A stretch of DNA of 64,000 nucleotides, taken from the NCBI GenBank assembly GCA_031772625.1, contig CM062807.1, forward strand, positions 1,145,305,007 to 1,145,369,006. Direction: 5' to 3'. Below the pieces are notes generated by a model. That model worked only from the letters and a program-made list of their open reading frames with translations, ran no database searches and was not told where the DNA came from. The stretch comes from Pinus tabuliformis (Eukaryota; Streptophyta; Pinopsida; Pinales; Pinaceae). Below, in pieces: positions 48,729-61,127 of this stretch (the first letter of the stretch is position 1; every line of letters starts with the position of its first letter). The position numbers and the translations under genes are program-made.

Positions 48729-48934
48729 TGGGAAGGAGTGGAAAATTGAACAGAGGTGAGCCTAAAGCACCCAGCCTACTCGAGGTTTATCTAGACATTC
48801 AACAACATTTTCGGGAAGCAGGTTGGGAACAATTTTTCTCCCATTGTGCAGGCTATCATGACAAATTTGCTAAAGCGTTTTCCGAAGGTTTCGATGGTCA
48901 ACAAGTGACTATTTGGGGTGTTAAGTTCCTATAG
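48729..48934 (+). pseudogene. TGLP-type plant transposon ORF, N-terminal part
   Basis: An open plus-strand frame (from 48617; best ATG 48729, MGRSGKLNRGEPKAPS) reads LLEVYLDIQQHFREAGWEQF, then FSHCAGYHDKFAKAFSEGFDG, then QQVTIWGVKF. It stops at the next codons. The reading resumes in sense at 50557 with RVTKELIVEVTGLPANEE. The joined pattern (short beta segment, helix, TGLP, Glu) resembles the core of plant-mobile-domain-like or 'putative plant transposon' proteins. That resemblance is inferred from pattern only. Confidence 0.5.
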
Positions 48935-50556
48935 CCTAGGAATCAAAGTGTTTGCTTATCTTACTATTTTTTTTTTGAGGTTTTTTTTTTCAATTTTAGC
49001 CTATGAGCCACTATGTGTCATAGCCTAAAGAGTCCCTTGTGTAAAAAGGTCAAAATATTTATAAAGGTCAAATTTGTAAAGGTTTAATAGTCTATGAGGG
49101 GTCATTATTAGAGTGGAAGGGGTAATGTCATGGGTCTATTAGTGGTTTATATTTCTCATACCTCCATGATTTCAATTTTCATCATCATGAAATGAGAGGG
49201 CTTTAAGCGGCTTAAAATTTGTAAATTGTTTGAAATTTCTCTCATTTTATCTCATCCAAAATTTGGTTTGAGCTCTAGATAAATTTGAAAGTGAAATGCG
49301 TCATTGAGAAATCCAAAGTAGAGGTTGCAAGTCGAGTTCAAATAGTCATTGCGAAATTGTTACGAAATTAACTACCATTTGTCATCACTTTCAAAAGATG
49401 TTTTCAACCAAATGGAGCTTAATTTTAGAAAATGTAAAGAGATGTTTTCCAAGAATGGGCCAAAGAAAAAAAACGTCCCTCTGTTTTGTAAAATATCTCA
49501 GGATTCAGAATATATGAGCTCATATTTGAACCCTATTTTTCCATAAATTCGGTACCCTCTGTTGCGCAAACATATCAATCCCCTCTGTTGCGCAAGTTTA
49601 TCAATCATGGTTATTTTAATAAATTTTTATTTTGGGACCTTCTAGCAGTGATTTTTCTGGTTGGATACATGTGGATAAGTAATTTTAGTTGAGTTTCTAG
49701 ACATGATGTTTCTAAACTATTTTAAGTTTTAAATCAATGATGTTTCTAAATTGTGATAACTTCGATATGGTAGTTCCTGTTTTTCTGCAAATGCATTGCA
49801 TCTAGACTATTCTACTTTTGTGAAGTGAATTCAACCACATAGAGTGGTAATTTAGAATTACTTGTTGTACTTAACGATGTAAAGACATGTAAAAAGGGAT
49901 TCGGGGGTGAAAAGAGAAAACTCTGTAAACAATCGAGAAAGTTTTAAAGCAGTGATCAATACATCAAGACAGGGATTGTTGTGTTCCAGGATTCTTGTGT
50001 CATACATAATGGTAATGTGCCTCTCTTTGTGATTTGTCTTCCCTTCTAGTTTTCACATGTGCCTTTTCTTCTTAATTTTTTGAAAGAAAATTATGCTACA
50101 AATTTTACATTGGTAACCTACTTATGCTTGTCAAACAATTTTTTTTTTAGATATAAGATTAATTATACATGATTTATATTTAATGGATCCTCATTCTCAT
50201 TTCATCTTAGCCATATTGCAGCAAATTTTGTAGATCCAGAAGTCTGCCTACCTCACCCTAGTTCAAACTGCTCTATTGATTGTGATTGGTTACTAAAATA
50301 TTATTTTGACTCCATGCCCAATGGAATCTCTCTTTCACCTTGTAGCCATAATTAAAAAAAAAAAAAATCACTCTGATTATCATAACCAGCCTAAAACCCA
50401 AATCCCTTCAGTCATTCAATTGCTTGATAGAAGAACATAGCGAGAGATCCCTCTCCAAGGCTAGGGGGGGTGCACCTTAGCCTAAAAGTGGTTTGTGGTT
50501 ACCTTTGGGATTTCTCTCCATAGCCTAGAGAAATATACAGAGTGATATTAGGGGGT
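48935..50556. other. 1.6 kb segment splitting the TGLP-type ORF
   Basis: Non-coding AT-rich sequence that separates two parts of one reading frame. Both ends carry similar words (atagcctaggaatcaaagtg near 48932 and atagcctagagaaatatac near 50511). It includes the repeat shared with 11556-11674 (50441-50548) and a 25-bp tandem duplication (ccctctgttgcgcaa, 49553-49605). It could be an inserted element or an intron; I found no clean target duplication. Confidence 0.45.
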
Positions 50557-51556
50557 ATTTCATTTCGAGTCACTAAAGAGTTGATTGTTGAAGTCACAGG
50601 TTTACCTGCAAACGAAGAAAGAGCATTCAAAAGTTCAGACGTTCTAGTTAAAGGACGACTGGCACTGCCTCATGCGGATTACTCAGTGATACTTCACCTG
50701 TGAAGGATAGTACAATCGGGTAAATCTTTACCATTTTTGGTTCCTAGCTCATATAACAGGTCAATTGACAATTAATACCCCCTATTTTATGTTGGAAAGC
50801 CTGAAACATATGTCTGCTAGGGTTAGAGCAAGACCAAATGCATCAACCGATATCATATATCACAAGGATTTGATTAAAATGTTAATTTAACTCCAATTGA
50901 GAAAGGCTGGGAGGACTTGGGAACATTTTTTGTTTTGGGAAGGGTTTGAACTCCAAACTATAAAACCAAAAAGGGGTAGGAAGAAAGGTAGCAAAAATAA
51001 AGTCAAGCGGCCACAAAAACCTAAACAAGGGACCTCATATGTACAAACAAGAAGTCAAAAAAAGGTGGAATTGGTTCCTCCTTTAGTTCCTGAATTACCC
51101 AAGGTTTCTACTAGGAAGAGAGATAGGCTGAAGAAAACTAAGGATGTGCCTCCTCCCACTGTCCCCCTACATGCAAAAAAATAAGTTAGCAAGCATATAG
51201 AGAAATCCAAGGGAAAAATGATTGAGCCTGAAACAAAGAAAAAACCAGCTGATAAGGAACCCACCTTAGCAAAAATATTGAAAGGTGGAAAAAGGCCACA
51301 CACCAGGCCTTGGAATAAGCTGAGACTAAACATCAAACTAAAAAATAACCTTGAGTTAGAAAAGGAGGTCATAGATGTGGATAAAACCCCTCATAAGGAC
51401 TTGACCATAAACCAGGAGGAATCTACAATCTCAAAGAGATCTAAGAAAAATAAAGACTCAAAGAAAAGGGTTACTATAGAGGCTCAGAGGATTAAAAGAC
51501 AGATGAGAAAAAATGTTGACATCTTGCTAGAGGCAGCTAGCACACCTAACTAGTTC
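50557..51556 (+). pseudogene. TGLP-type plant transposon ORF, C-terminal part with basic tail
   Basis: Plus-strand frame(s) continue from the N-terminal part: VTKELIVEVTGLPANEERAF (50563-50622), LTINTPYFMLESLKHMSARV (about 50760-50820), TDIIYHKDLIKMLI, RKAGRTWEHFLFWEGFE (50900-50950). A long, very basic, disordered tail follows with an AT-hook-like patch (KRGRKKGSKNKVKR) and many Lys/Thr/Pro, up to the stop at 51553. There are in-frame stops (near 50888 and 51182) and about two frame changes. I infer a DNA- or RNA-binding tail from the charge. It may be an accessory ORF of a retroelement whose other parts are gone. Confidence 0.5.
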
Positions 51557-52429
51557 ATTTTTTGACTGCGTAGTTTTGATCACCCACTTCCAAGGTGAAA
51601 TTTTCTTTGTGGGTTGATAACCCGTCTATCAACAATTTTCATTGGTAAAGGTGAATGAGTGCTAGCAATTCCGTTGTGAGCACAATTTTGGAAATAAGTG
51701 TCTATAAAAGCACTGGTATCCAACCCGTCAACGAGTCTGATCATGTTCTGGTTTTGAAAGGATATCAGTAGGACTGTCAACATCATCAGATCATGAAGCC
51801 CGAAGGGAGGAGCTACAAAAAAAGATGATATTTTTAGAAGGAGGATGAGGCACAAGTTCCAACAATTTAGGCAGAATATTAGTCACAATTTTTGACCGAA
51901 TTTTCTAGCCAAGTTTGTAGCATGTTGTTATGGTTTAGATACAGATAGGCTTGCAAATATGTATTATGTGCATGTATTTAACATATATGCTTTATGTTTT
52001 TAGAATATTGTAATTAAGTAGATATAAAGAACCTATTTTTAATTTGTAATGTTTCCTATAAAGACAAGCTATGTAGAATGAAAGAGGACTAGTTTTTGAT
52101 CCGAAACTATTATGCTCTGTGTATATTTATGAAAAGTTTAATAAAGGAAGACTAATTCTGCAACAAAGATTCTTGTGTTGAGAGATTTATGATAGGTGTT
52201 TCATTGTTTCTGTTTTCCTTTTATGTTGTTGTTGTAGTGGCTACAACCACCCTCCAAAAATTTTCCTTAGCTTCATTTTGGAGCCTCCCTGGCAACCTTT
52301 CACAAACCTTGTTTTGCTTCATCAAGTACACAAGCTTCAGTGTTTTTCTTGCAGAAAGACTACCTATTGATCAAATCTTGATGAATTCCCCTCATAGGCT
52401 ATTCATCCAGACTTGGTCCAGCTGCAGGC
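51557..52429. other. No gene recognised
   Basis: A 91-codon minus frame (51855-51580) is open but matches nothing I know. No other signal. Confidence 0.35.
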
Positions 52430-53760
52430 TAAGCAGTTCCCTCGATAAATTGCACAATTCTGGAGGGAAACTAGCCTTCCCTCAAGAAATTGCGCAATCC
52501 TGTCTGGCAGCCTGCTGGGCTCAAGAATTCCACAATTCTGCCAGTCAACCCTCACAATGAAAATTGCGTAATTTTACCCAGTAGGGTTGCTCAGCCCAGG
52601 AATTGTGCAATCCTGGGCAACAGTTAGTTGCTCTACCTAGAAATTTCACAAATCTCCTAGGTAGGCAGCCCAGTTCCTATCTGGAAATGTGCATTTCCTC
52701 CCAACAGTTGAGCAACCTCATGCATGAATAGTTGGGTTTACCAATTCCACCCGGGACCAAGGAAAGTTGACTTGCATGCATGGCTTGATTTTTCCCAGAA
52801 TACCAAAAGGCAACATGCAAAAATCATCCCATGATTCAGGGAGCTAATTTTAGTAGCTAGAGGTTATATGCAAAGTTCATTTGGAAACTTTCCTCCAAGT
52901 GTTGCTTTTTCCTTGATTTGTGGCATGTGTGTCATGAGCTCAAACTTATTTATTCGATGCATCAGAGCTCATTCTTTCACATCAATCTTGGAGCTCTGAC
53001 ATCCCACAGCACATCCAGGACTCTTCGACAAATCCGACTCAGCTATTCACTGGTAAGTGGCCTCAACTTGTCTTTTTTAGCATTTATGTCGCTTTTTGTG
53101 TTTTCACTTGTGTATGTGTTGTTTTCTTGATTTCTTTGAATGCTTGCTGTCTTTTACATGTATAATATCTTGTACTAGCACCATTTCAGTTTTCGTTGCT
53201 ATCTCACTATTATCCCATACATGAAATTGTTTTGCACAAATGGTCGTTGATTCGGCGACTCACTTCACCCACATGCATGTTGATCTGTTTACTGAATATT
53301 TCATTCAATGTTTTCATGTATGATTAATCACTTTTTCTTTCACTTAGTGTTTCCATGCATTCATTTTCACGTTTGCTTTCAGTTGCTCGTCGACAAGTCT
53401 AGCCAACCTTGGCCCCGACTCTGCCTTCACCGAGACAACATTGCATAATTTAGGGAAGGAATGCTCTATAGTTCTCTCTAGAAATTCTCATTTCTTCCCA
53501 AGCACTGTCCTCCAGGACTGTTTTGCGCATTTCTAAAGTAAAGTGGTTATTGGCCCAGAAAATTGTGTAATGCAGTCCCTGAGCTTGCAGTCATTGCCAG
53601 CTAGAATTGCACATTGTGCAATCCCTGCAGTCAGCAACCAGTTTGGATTGCGTATTGCATAAATCCAGTAGCTAGTCTTGCCTCCCAGACAACCCAGACT
53701 TCCTTTTGTGTAGTTCTGGTAGCCAGTAACCCAACCTCCCAGAAGAAATTTTTCAATCTT
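52430..53760. repeat. Dispersed short repeat around 'aattgcgcaatcctg'
   Basis: Variants of (a)aattgYRcAatYcTGg followed by a CAGCC/GGCAGC-like word recur many times: near 52450, 52485, 52525, 52560, 52600 and 52640, then near 53430, 53560, 53605, 53645 and 53710. Spacing is irregular (about 35-60 bp) and copies are diverged, as in an old tandem array. No credible ORF crosses it. Confidence 0.5.
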
Positions 53761-53897
53761 TGTCTATCATTCCCCAGGTATGTGTTATGTCATTCCCCGA
53801 ATTTGATTTGGTTTTCGCTGACAAATTTCTTGCCATGCATGTTGCTTTGTCTCCAGATATTTCAGGTGTTCATTCACCTCTTAGCAGTACATGATCA

Positions 53898-54590
53898 ATG
53901 GATTCTAAGAGAGAAGGATTAAAAGACTCTTACGGAAGTCCAATTGGAGTAGCAGTTGAATGGGTGTCCGCATGTCTACCAATATATAAAGATACCAAGT
54001 TGTTTCTAGACAATGACATCAAGCTGAAATGACAAGAGGTCAATGAAGCATTTGCAGGCACTTTTGAGGAAGACCTTGAAGATCGTTAGGTGTATGTGAA
54101 CATTCACAAGTTCGGCTTGTACCGAATTGCATGCAGATACCCCGGATTCCCATGCACATACATGATACACTGGATGGTCTCCCACACAAAACCTGAGACG
54201 ATTACTTTGAGAAGTGTTAGTGGGAGGAAGATTGCAACCTTATGGGCATAGGATTATGATGATATGTATTAGATGTCAAAGCCCATGAATATCATGGAGA
54301 CTCCCTTCATCTTACCCAGTAGCAGTTCTAAATCTAGAGACATTATGAATAATTAGGTAAGGGAGCCGGCTAGATTCAAGATGACACCCAACCCGATCTA
54401 CAAGACAAAGGTACTGCGGAAGGTGTATCAATACTTGCTCATATTTTCATGTCAATTGTATGGCCAAGAAATCACGGAAACCTTCCCATAGAGTTGGGTG
54501 ATCGCGCTGGACCTATTAAGATTCCAAGAAACTCTCCTAGGTTGTAGCTCGAAGATGCCTAGTAACATATAAGTTCAACTATTGTTGCAG
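53898..54590 (+). pseudogene. Decayed ORF of unknown family
   Basis: From the ATG at 53898 a single plus frame runs about 230 codons. It has protein-like composition, and its stops (TGA near 54030, several TAG) each fit decayed Trp or Gln codons. Readable parts include GVAVEWVSACLPIYKDTKLF, NEAFAGTFEEDLEDR, VYVNIHKFGLYRIACRYPGF and KPETITLRSVSGRKIATLWA. No homology is recognised. The decay pattern and setting suggest a transposon-borne gene. The CCAGGTATGT at about 53775 just upstream looks like a splice donor, but this is not more than a guess. Confidence 0.45.
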
Positions 54591-56370
54591 TTTTAATAGA
54601 AGGAATGATGGTTTGGTTCAAGCTAGATAACCACTTCTACTTTGTTTCACTCCAAGCATGCATGAACACCCTCAGACTACAAGGCTTTAGACCACCAATG
54701 CTCACAATTTTAGATATAAGGTGAATATGGAGAAAACTAACCGCACCAGCAGATACACAAGACCATGTGATGGTCGGCTGCAACTAGTAAAGAAACCTGT
54801 AAATCTAATATATTAATGCAAGACAGGATGACAGATCTCCTACATTGGATATAAAGAAACCTGACCAACCTATTTAGTGATGCAATCAGTACTTTAACAC
54901 AGAGATAAGATGACAATTATCTAGTGCTAAACACCAAGATCTCAAGAACACAGCATATCAAGCACAAGCTTAGAACAAGAAGAAAATGGACAGTGAGCAG
55001 TTAATAGCAAAAGAAGCTTGTGTTAGCTGAAAATGAAGATGAGACACTGCAAGTGACAAAATGTCTACGGTCTCTAGAAGTTGAACCTTACATCAAATGC
55101 CAACCATGATTACATCTTACTTCTGGATATTTATAAGTTTACAATGCTATGGCACTTGGCCGTTTAGGTATGGAGGGGTCATAATTGACCACCAACTGCA
55201 TTTAACTACCTGATGGAATCTCTGAACAAGGTCACTTGTTTCAGTGGGTGAATCTAATCTGCTCAGGTGTTGTGTTGTCCTTTAGGCGGTTGGAGTGCTC
55301 ATACCGGTGGTGTCCATGACTGCTAAATTCAGTTATAGAGTCGTGCTATGTCCTTTTCTCCTTTGGCCATGCTTTCTCATAAATATGGTTGTTGGGGATA
55401 TTGTTGTAATTGATGTTGGCAGAACTGGTCATCTTCTTCTTCGGGCAACAGAATGGTCAGAGGACATGAAATGCATAGGTAGGTGGACGATTTGGGTGAG
55501 CGAGAAGAATGACCATTGGATCAGGGAAGTGAACGGTGGAGATGGCTCGATGGAGGCTATTAACCGAGGTGAGTGGGGACCTTTGGATCTTCAACAGATA
55601 GATCGGACGGTCATCAGACTATGGAGCTTGCACAGACGTTTAACGGGCGGGGTGGTTTGGTCGGGCAGTAATGGTTTTCATCGCACCACTTTTAGGCATA
55701 AAGTGGTAAAAGCCTGGGACCGAGCGATTCCACTCAGCAATTGACATGTAGCTGCGGATGAGAGAGAAAAACCACTCTCATCACACGCTATCGTTCGATC
55801 GGATTGTCGGCGCGATGAAAGCGAAAACCCTTAGATCTCAGTGGAGGTGATTTGACGGTAGGGAGTGGTAGAGTGGGTCACCTTTATCGGTGCAACGGGA
55901 GCCGTTGGATCGGCGGGGACTGATCAACGGCGGGAAAGCGATGTGGAGTTTTATGAGTGCGTGAGGGCATATGGGTAAGGTTTTATGGTGGGTTTGGGGT
56001 TTTGCACTTGGGGCCAATGCCAAAAGGGGCTTTGTTAGGTTTCAGAAGGCTTATTCAGGGAATGAGGAGGATTTAGAGGTGAGAGAGGTGAAGGAAGAAA
56101 GAGAAAAGTGACCATTGCGAGCTCCCTTTGGATATAACCAACAGACCATGTTCCTTCTTGACCTTAGAAAATCAGCGCTGCATAGCAGAGCTAACACTGG
56201 CTCCTTCTGGGGATGAAATCCTCCCTGTGAGGTTCCAAGAACCGTTGACCATTTCCTTTCATACAATAACAGAATTAGCAATATTTCCTAGTGTTCCATT
56301 AGGCATGGAGTCTAATTAAGCCTACACTAAAACTAGTAAAAAGAACATATTTACAATGTTGAGGCTTAAA
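54591..56370. other. Non-coding stretch with a GC-richer middle
   Basis: About 55290-56000 is GC-richer and contains gagccgttggatcggcgggg (minus: GATCCAACGGCTC), a word type common in plant LTR promoters. It lies downstream of the minus-strand pol that ends at 56411 and so may be that element's 3' LTR or 3' region. No polypurine tract, TG...CA pair or second copy was found to prove this. A 149-codon plus frame (55295-55744) is probably chance. Confidence 0.4.
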
Positions 56371-56410
56371 GGCCTTAAACAACATAAACCTTCAAAAACC
56401 GCCCATTGAT

Positions 56411-59400
56411 TCAGCAATCAAAAACTATTTCTCCTCCCATAGTTTGCAGCGTGAAAGTGTTGTTCCCCCAGACCTGAGCAATGACAAAAGGTCCAGTCCA
56501 CAGAGCATCGAACTTCCCATGATTACCTTTATTTTCCTTCGGTGCATCCCATTTGAGAACTAAGTCTCCAATCTGAAAATTGTCCATCTTTGCCTTTTTG
56601 TCAAATGCTTCCTTGATTCTCTTTTGATGTGTTGCAAACTTTTCAATCAATTGATCTCTGATCTAATGTACTTCATCTAAGTCACTAATCCTCTTTGCCA
56701 TATCATTTTCCTCATTTTGTTCTCCCTGCAAGAACTTGGCCACAGGGAGGGTCAATTGGATTGGGAATATAGCCTCAGCACCATATACCAGCTTGAAAGG
56801 AGAATTCCTTGTAGATTTCTTGATGGTCACCCTATCAACCCACATTGCAAACTTTAGTTTGGAATCCCAGTTCCTCTTGTTGTCTTCCAGCAGCTTTTTG
56901 ATTATCCTTATCGGGCTCTTATTAGATGATTCTGCTAGACCATTACCTTGAAGGTAATATGAGGTGGAATGCACTAGCTTAATACCCATTGAGTCACACA
57001 TGTCTACCAACTCTTTTGCCCTGAAGGCTACTGCATTGTCTGTAACCAATTTGTGTGGATAGCCAAACCTGGTGAAAATGTTTTCTGTCAAGAATTTCAT
57101 GACCACATGGTTATCAGCTTTCCTAGTAGGGATGGCCTCAATCCATTTAGTGAAGTATTCATTGCCTACTAAGATCCATCTGTGTTGGCCACTTGAATGT
57201 GGATTAATTTCCCCTATGAAATCCAAGCCCCACTGTTGAAAAGGACCACTGGCATGTATTGGCTTCAAGGGTAAAGAATTCAACTGTTGTTTTCCTTCAA
57301 ACCTCTGGCACCTGTCACAATATTTTACAAATGAAAATACATCAGAAAACAAAGTGGGCCAATAATATCCAGCTCTGAGGATCTTGTGGGCTGTGGTTTT
57401 CCAATAGTGATGTCCTCCACAGATGCTGGAATGGAACTGATGCATGACCTCCACAGATTGCTCTTTTTCTAGACATCTTAAAAGGATTACAGATGGATCC
57501 CTCCAATAGAGAAAGTTTTCCTGAATACAAAACTTTGCTGCCCTGAGCTTAATAGTCCTAGCTTAGCTCGAACTTAGGCCTTGAGGAACCTCTAGCTTTA
57601 GAAAAAATTGAGCTATTGTAGAATACCATTCACAAGAGGCCAGATTTTCGACCAAAGACTGGTTCCGTCCTACTATTTCTTCTTCTATCTATCCATCCTC
57701 TGAATTTGTACCCATGCAGTTTATGTCAAGCATTTTGCAGTTTTCTTCATCCAGCAGCTTGGCAAGGCCTTGACCTCTGACAAGTTTTGTGTGCTTCAAT
57801 TATATGTTGAATTCAATGAGCTTTGCAATCCATTTAGCCCTTCTTCCTTCAACATCTGGCTACATTAGGACATCCTTTACTGGAGCCAAAGGCACATATG
57901 CAATTACCTTGGAGTGCAGAATGTATATTCAAAAAGCTTTTAAAGATTTGATAAGAGCATAAACCTATTTTTCGATGATATCATACCTTAGTTCAACATC
58001 CCTTAATGTTTTGCTGAAGAATGCCACTGGATGCTCTGAAACCTCATCATCTTTCTGCAATAAGACTACTGCAAGGGTGTCACCGGAAGCAAAGGAGAAG
58101 ATATGGAATTCCTTGCTATAGTCTGTGTTGATCAATGTGGGAGCTTCCATAATAGCTCTTTTGATGGCTTCAAAAGATCTTCTTGCTGCACCAGTCCATT
58201 TTATCTCTGATCACCTTTTCAGCATGGAGGTGATGTGTTTTACCAATTTTGCAAAATTAGGAATAAACCTCCTTACAAAATTTATTTTTCCCAGAAAGGA
58301 TTAGATGTCCTTTTTTGATCTTGGGACAAACAGGGTCTATATCGCTTTCACTCTTTCTGGGTCGATCTTGACGCCTACAACAGAAACGATGTGTCCTAAG
58401 AGCTTGCCCTCTTCTAAAGCAAATTGTGACTTCTTAGGATTCACTGATATCCCAAACCTTCTGCACTTCGGAAACACCTTCTTCAAATGCTACAAATGAT
58501 CCTGATGGCTGTTGGAGTATACTATTATATCATCTAGGTAGACAAGGACGAACTTATCCTTCTCTCCTACAAACTTTATATCCATAGCTCTCTGAAAGGT
58601 CGCCCCATCATTCATCAGTTCGAAAGGAATCTTAGAGTACATAAAAGTGCCCCAAGGAGTGGTGAAAGCAGTCTTTTCTTGGTCATCTGGATGTACAGCA
58701 ACTTGGTTGTACCCTAAAAATCCATCCAAGAAAGACATAACTTTGGCTCCTAAGAATTTCTGTAGCAAATGCTCCATCTTGGGCAAAGGATAATTGTCTT
58801 TCTTAGAGCATTTGTTCAGGTTCCTGAAATCAACACATATCTTGATTTCTCCACTTTTCTTCCTCACCACTACCAGGTTGGCTACCCACTTTGAATATCT
58901 CAGAGGAACTATGATTTTGGCAGCCAGCAACTACTTGATTTCTTTTTCAATCAGAGGGAGGAGCAAAGGATTCATGGGTCTCAACTTCTGCTTGAAAGGA
59001 ATGGTGTCTTTCTCCAATGGGATCTTATGATAGATGATCTTTTTGTCATAAGTTTTAAGGTCACTGTATTCCCAAGCAAAGCCATCAACAAATTTCTTCA
59101 TTAGGGTGCAATACTCAGACTTTTGGGCAGCAGACAAATGGGTGGACAAATTTATATACTTTGGATGATCTGGACTCCCTATGTTATGCTTATGGATTGC
59201 TGACTGATATTCCTTTCGGGGAAATCTTATGAGGCACATTGTTATGGTCAAATAGCTTCTCTAGAGGCACTAGCCCTTTAGGTATATGATTGCTAGGCAA
59301 TTGAACAATACTCTCTTGGCCAATTCTGTTCTTTAGCTATGGTTGTGGACATTTCTCCAAGGCCTCATTCTCTTGATCAATTTGCATTTCAGAGAATTCA

Positions 59401-60074
59401 TCAATGACTTGCAGAAACCTATTTACTTCATCATCATCCTCAGAAACTTTCCAGTGCTGAACTTTATCAAGAAAGGATGGTCTATATTTTACCTAGACTT
59501 CATACACCAATTTAGGGGGCATGGGAGGGATGAACATGCTAGTAGATACAACAAGGGAATCGGCAAGTTTATTTTTAACTCTAGGAATATATGAGATACA
59601 AAAGTTGTCAAAAGATTCTTTGAGTCTCCATACCTCATCTCTGTATGCTTTCAACCTTGGGTGCCTTGATTGGAACGTTTTGTTCACTTATTGAATGATG
59701 AGAATAACATCTCCAAATGCCTTTATATCCTTGATTTCCCTGTCTTTGGCAGCGTTTAAGCCCAATATCAGAGCCTCATACTCTGCTATGTTGTTGGTGA
59801 CCTGAAAAGTCAACTTAAAATACAGATGTGTGCTTTCTTGCTTTGGAGACACCAGCACCACTCCTACCCCTACAGTTTCCTTTGAACATGCTCCATCAAA
59901 GAACATATCCCAAGCCCGTTTCCTTTCTTCTTCCATGGACTGGAATTCTGGTTTTTTGATCTGCACTGACGCCCTCTGGGATTCTTCAATCTGGAGAATA
60001 CATGCTCCAAAATTGGTGTCCACAGCATGAATGGGATGATTAGTGGGGTTCTTCTCATCACTGATGATATAGTC
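56411..60074 (-). pseudogene. Ty3/gypsy pol with an extra RNase H before the RT
   Basis: Minus-strand order: RNase H of the DGA type (WDMFFDGACSKETVGVGVVL, 59910-59850; NNIAEYEALILGL; PRVKNKLADSLVVS, to 59493); frame change; linker and RT (58930-58490: VDFRNLNKCSKKDNYPLPKM, FLDGFLGYNQ, YLDDIIVYSNS); second RNase H of the usual gypsy type (58150 region: INTDYSKEFHIFSFASGDTL); integrase zinc finger (H..H, CDRCQRF near 57315) and core (LDFIGEI; VTDNAVAF; GNGLAESSNK); then the C-terminal region to 56411 (FQIGDLVLKWDAP). About ten stops and one frameshift. gag and protease are missing because an LTR begins at 60076. This pol architecture occurs in other plant gypsy elements as far as I know. Confidence 0.9.
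56663..57454 (-). pseudogene. Integrase part of the gypsy pol
   Basis: A 263-codon open stretch holds the whole zinc finger and catalytic core. HFHS-type His residues (QFHSSICGGHHYW) and CDRCQ bind zinc. D in QWGLDFIGEI, D in LVTDNAVAF and E in QGNGLAESSNK form the DDE triad. It has no internal stop and is the best preserved part of this element. Confidence 0.92.
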
Positions 60075-60075
60075 C

Positions 60076-61127
60076 TGTCAGGCGGAAAGAGTCGATAGTG
60101 CGGACACAACCAACCTCCCTAGGAGCCTAAGACTCTCTAGTGACAAACAAGACAAACAAGAGCAATCCTTCTCTAAACATGCATTTACTATATAAGAAAT
60201 CAAGTGTTTAGATCCTACCTGTAATCCAACGCTGTTGCAGTAGTCCAGCCTCGCTGATCCGGATGAGCTCCTCCTTCACTTCGAAACCTGCATTCACTAA
60301 CAATCAAACGATTAAATAGCACTTGATAATCTCATAAAATAAAACATGTTTAACACATAGACCAAGGAGTACATGAAACAACTCATAAATAACAAGTTAT
60401 TGAGAAGAATGAACTCATTTGCATTAATAGGAAACAAAAGGAACAATTACAACCTGAGCCTTGGTGTTGTGCAAGTCCCTCCCAGGGTCCATCAAGAGTT
60501 CTCCTTTACTTTGACAAAGCTCACCCACTTCCAAATAGAACAAGCAAAGATGGCAATCTCTCCTCACAAGCTTCTAAATGGGAGTCCTAATTCCAACAGC
60601 ATCTACCCTTAGAAATGTTTAGCTTCCAACCCCCCCTCCTTCTGGCCCAATGCCTGTATTTATAGTGATCTAGAGGAAGTTATTCAGGTCCACCATCAAT
60701 GGGATAATCCCCTCTTTGGTTGGGATAGCTCCCTTATTGATGGGATAAGTTCCTCTTTGATAGGGGTACATGAACCATCTGGAGGCGCTCAATACACGTC
60801 GAACAACCTTCTAGAATGCTCTAGAAATGACCACAAGTAACTTTTTAAAGATGAAACTTGTGCATTTTGACCTTTACAGGGGGACGCACCTGCCCCTTTA
60901 CATACAGAGCGTACAAGGACGCAGCTTTTGTGAACATTGGGTGCGTACCCGCAGGTAAGGTTGAGAGAACCTGCGTACCCAGAGATAAATACATTTATAA
61001 AGACTTTCTCTCTTTTTGGAGTTTGACATGGAGAGCAGAGGCATAAGACTTGCCTAGGAGGATAGCATGACTGTTGATAGAGCTATACTAACTGTAAATA
61101 GCCATCGTGACTTTTTTTAGTGTAACA
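60076..61127 (-). repeat. LTR inserted in the gypsy pol; probable 3' LTR of an element extending past the window
   Basis: The pol reading frame at 60074 ends abruptly at TGTCAGGCGG (plus). The segment ends GTGTAACA at 61127, giving TG...CA ends and 1052 bp. On the minus strand it starts TGTTACACT right after a purine-rich tract, and a good plant TATA box lies inside (60657-60664). Position 61128 does not repeat the AGTCC that precedes 60076, so this is not a solo LTR; the rest of the element lies to the right. No second copy is in the window, so the call rests on ends and context. Confidence 0.6.
60657..60664 (-). promoter_or_regulatory. TATA box in the LTR
   Basis: Minus-strand CTATAAATACAGG is a canonical plant TATA context, about 465 bases from the LTR start in that direction. 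It fits a U3 promoter and supports a minus orientation. Confidence 0.55.

Noticed and set aside
55295-55744. 149-codon plus-strand frame
   Set aside because: GC-richer local composition, no recognisable domain, and the opposite strand looks like promoter or LTR sequence. Chance is the simpler explanation.
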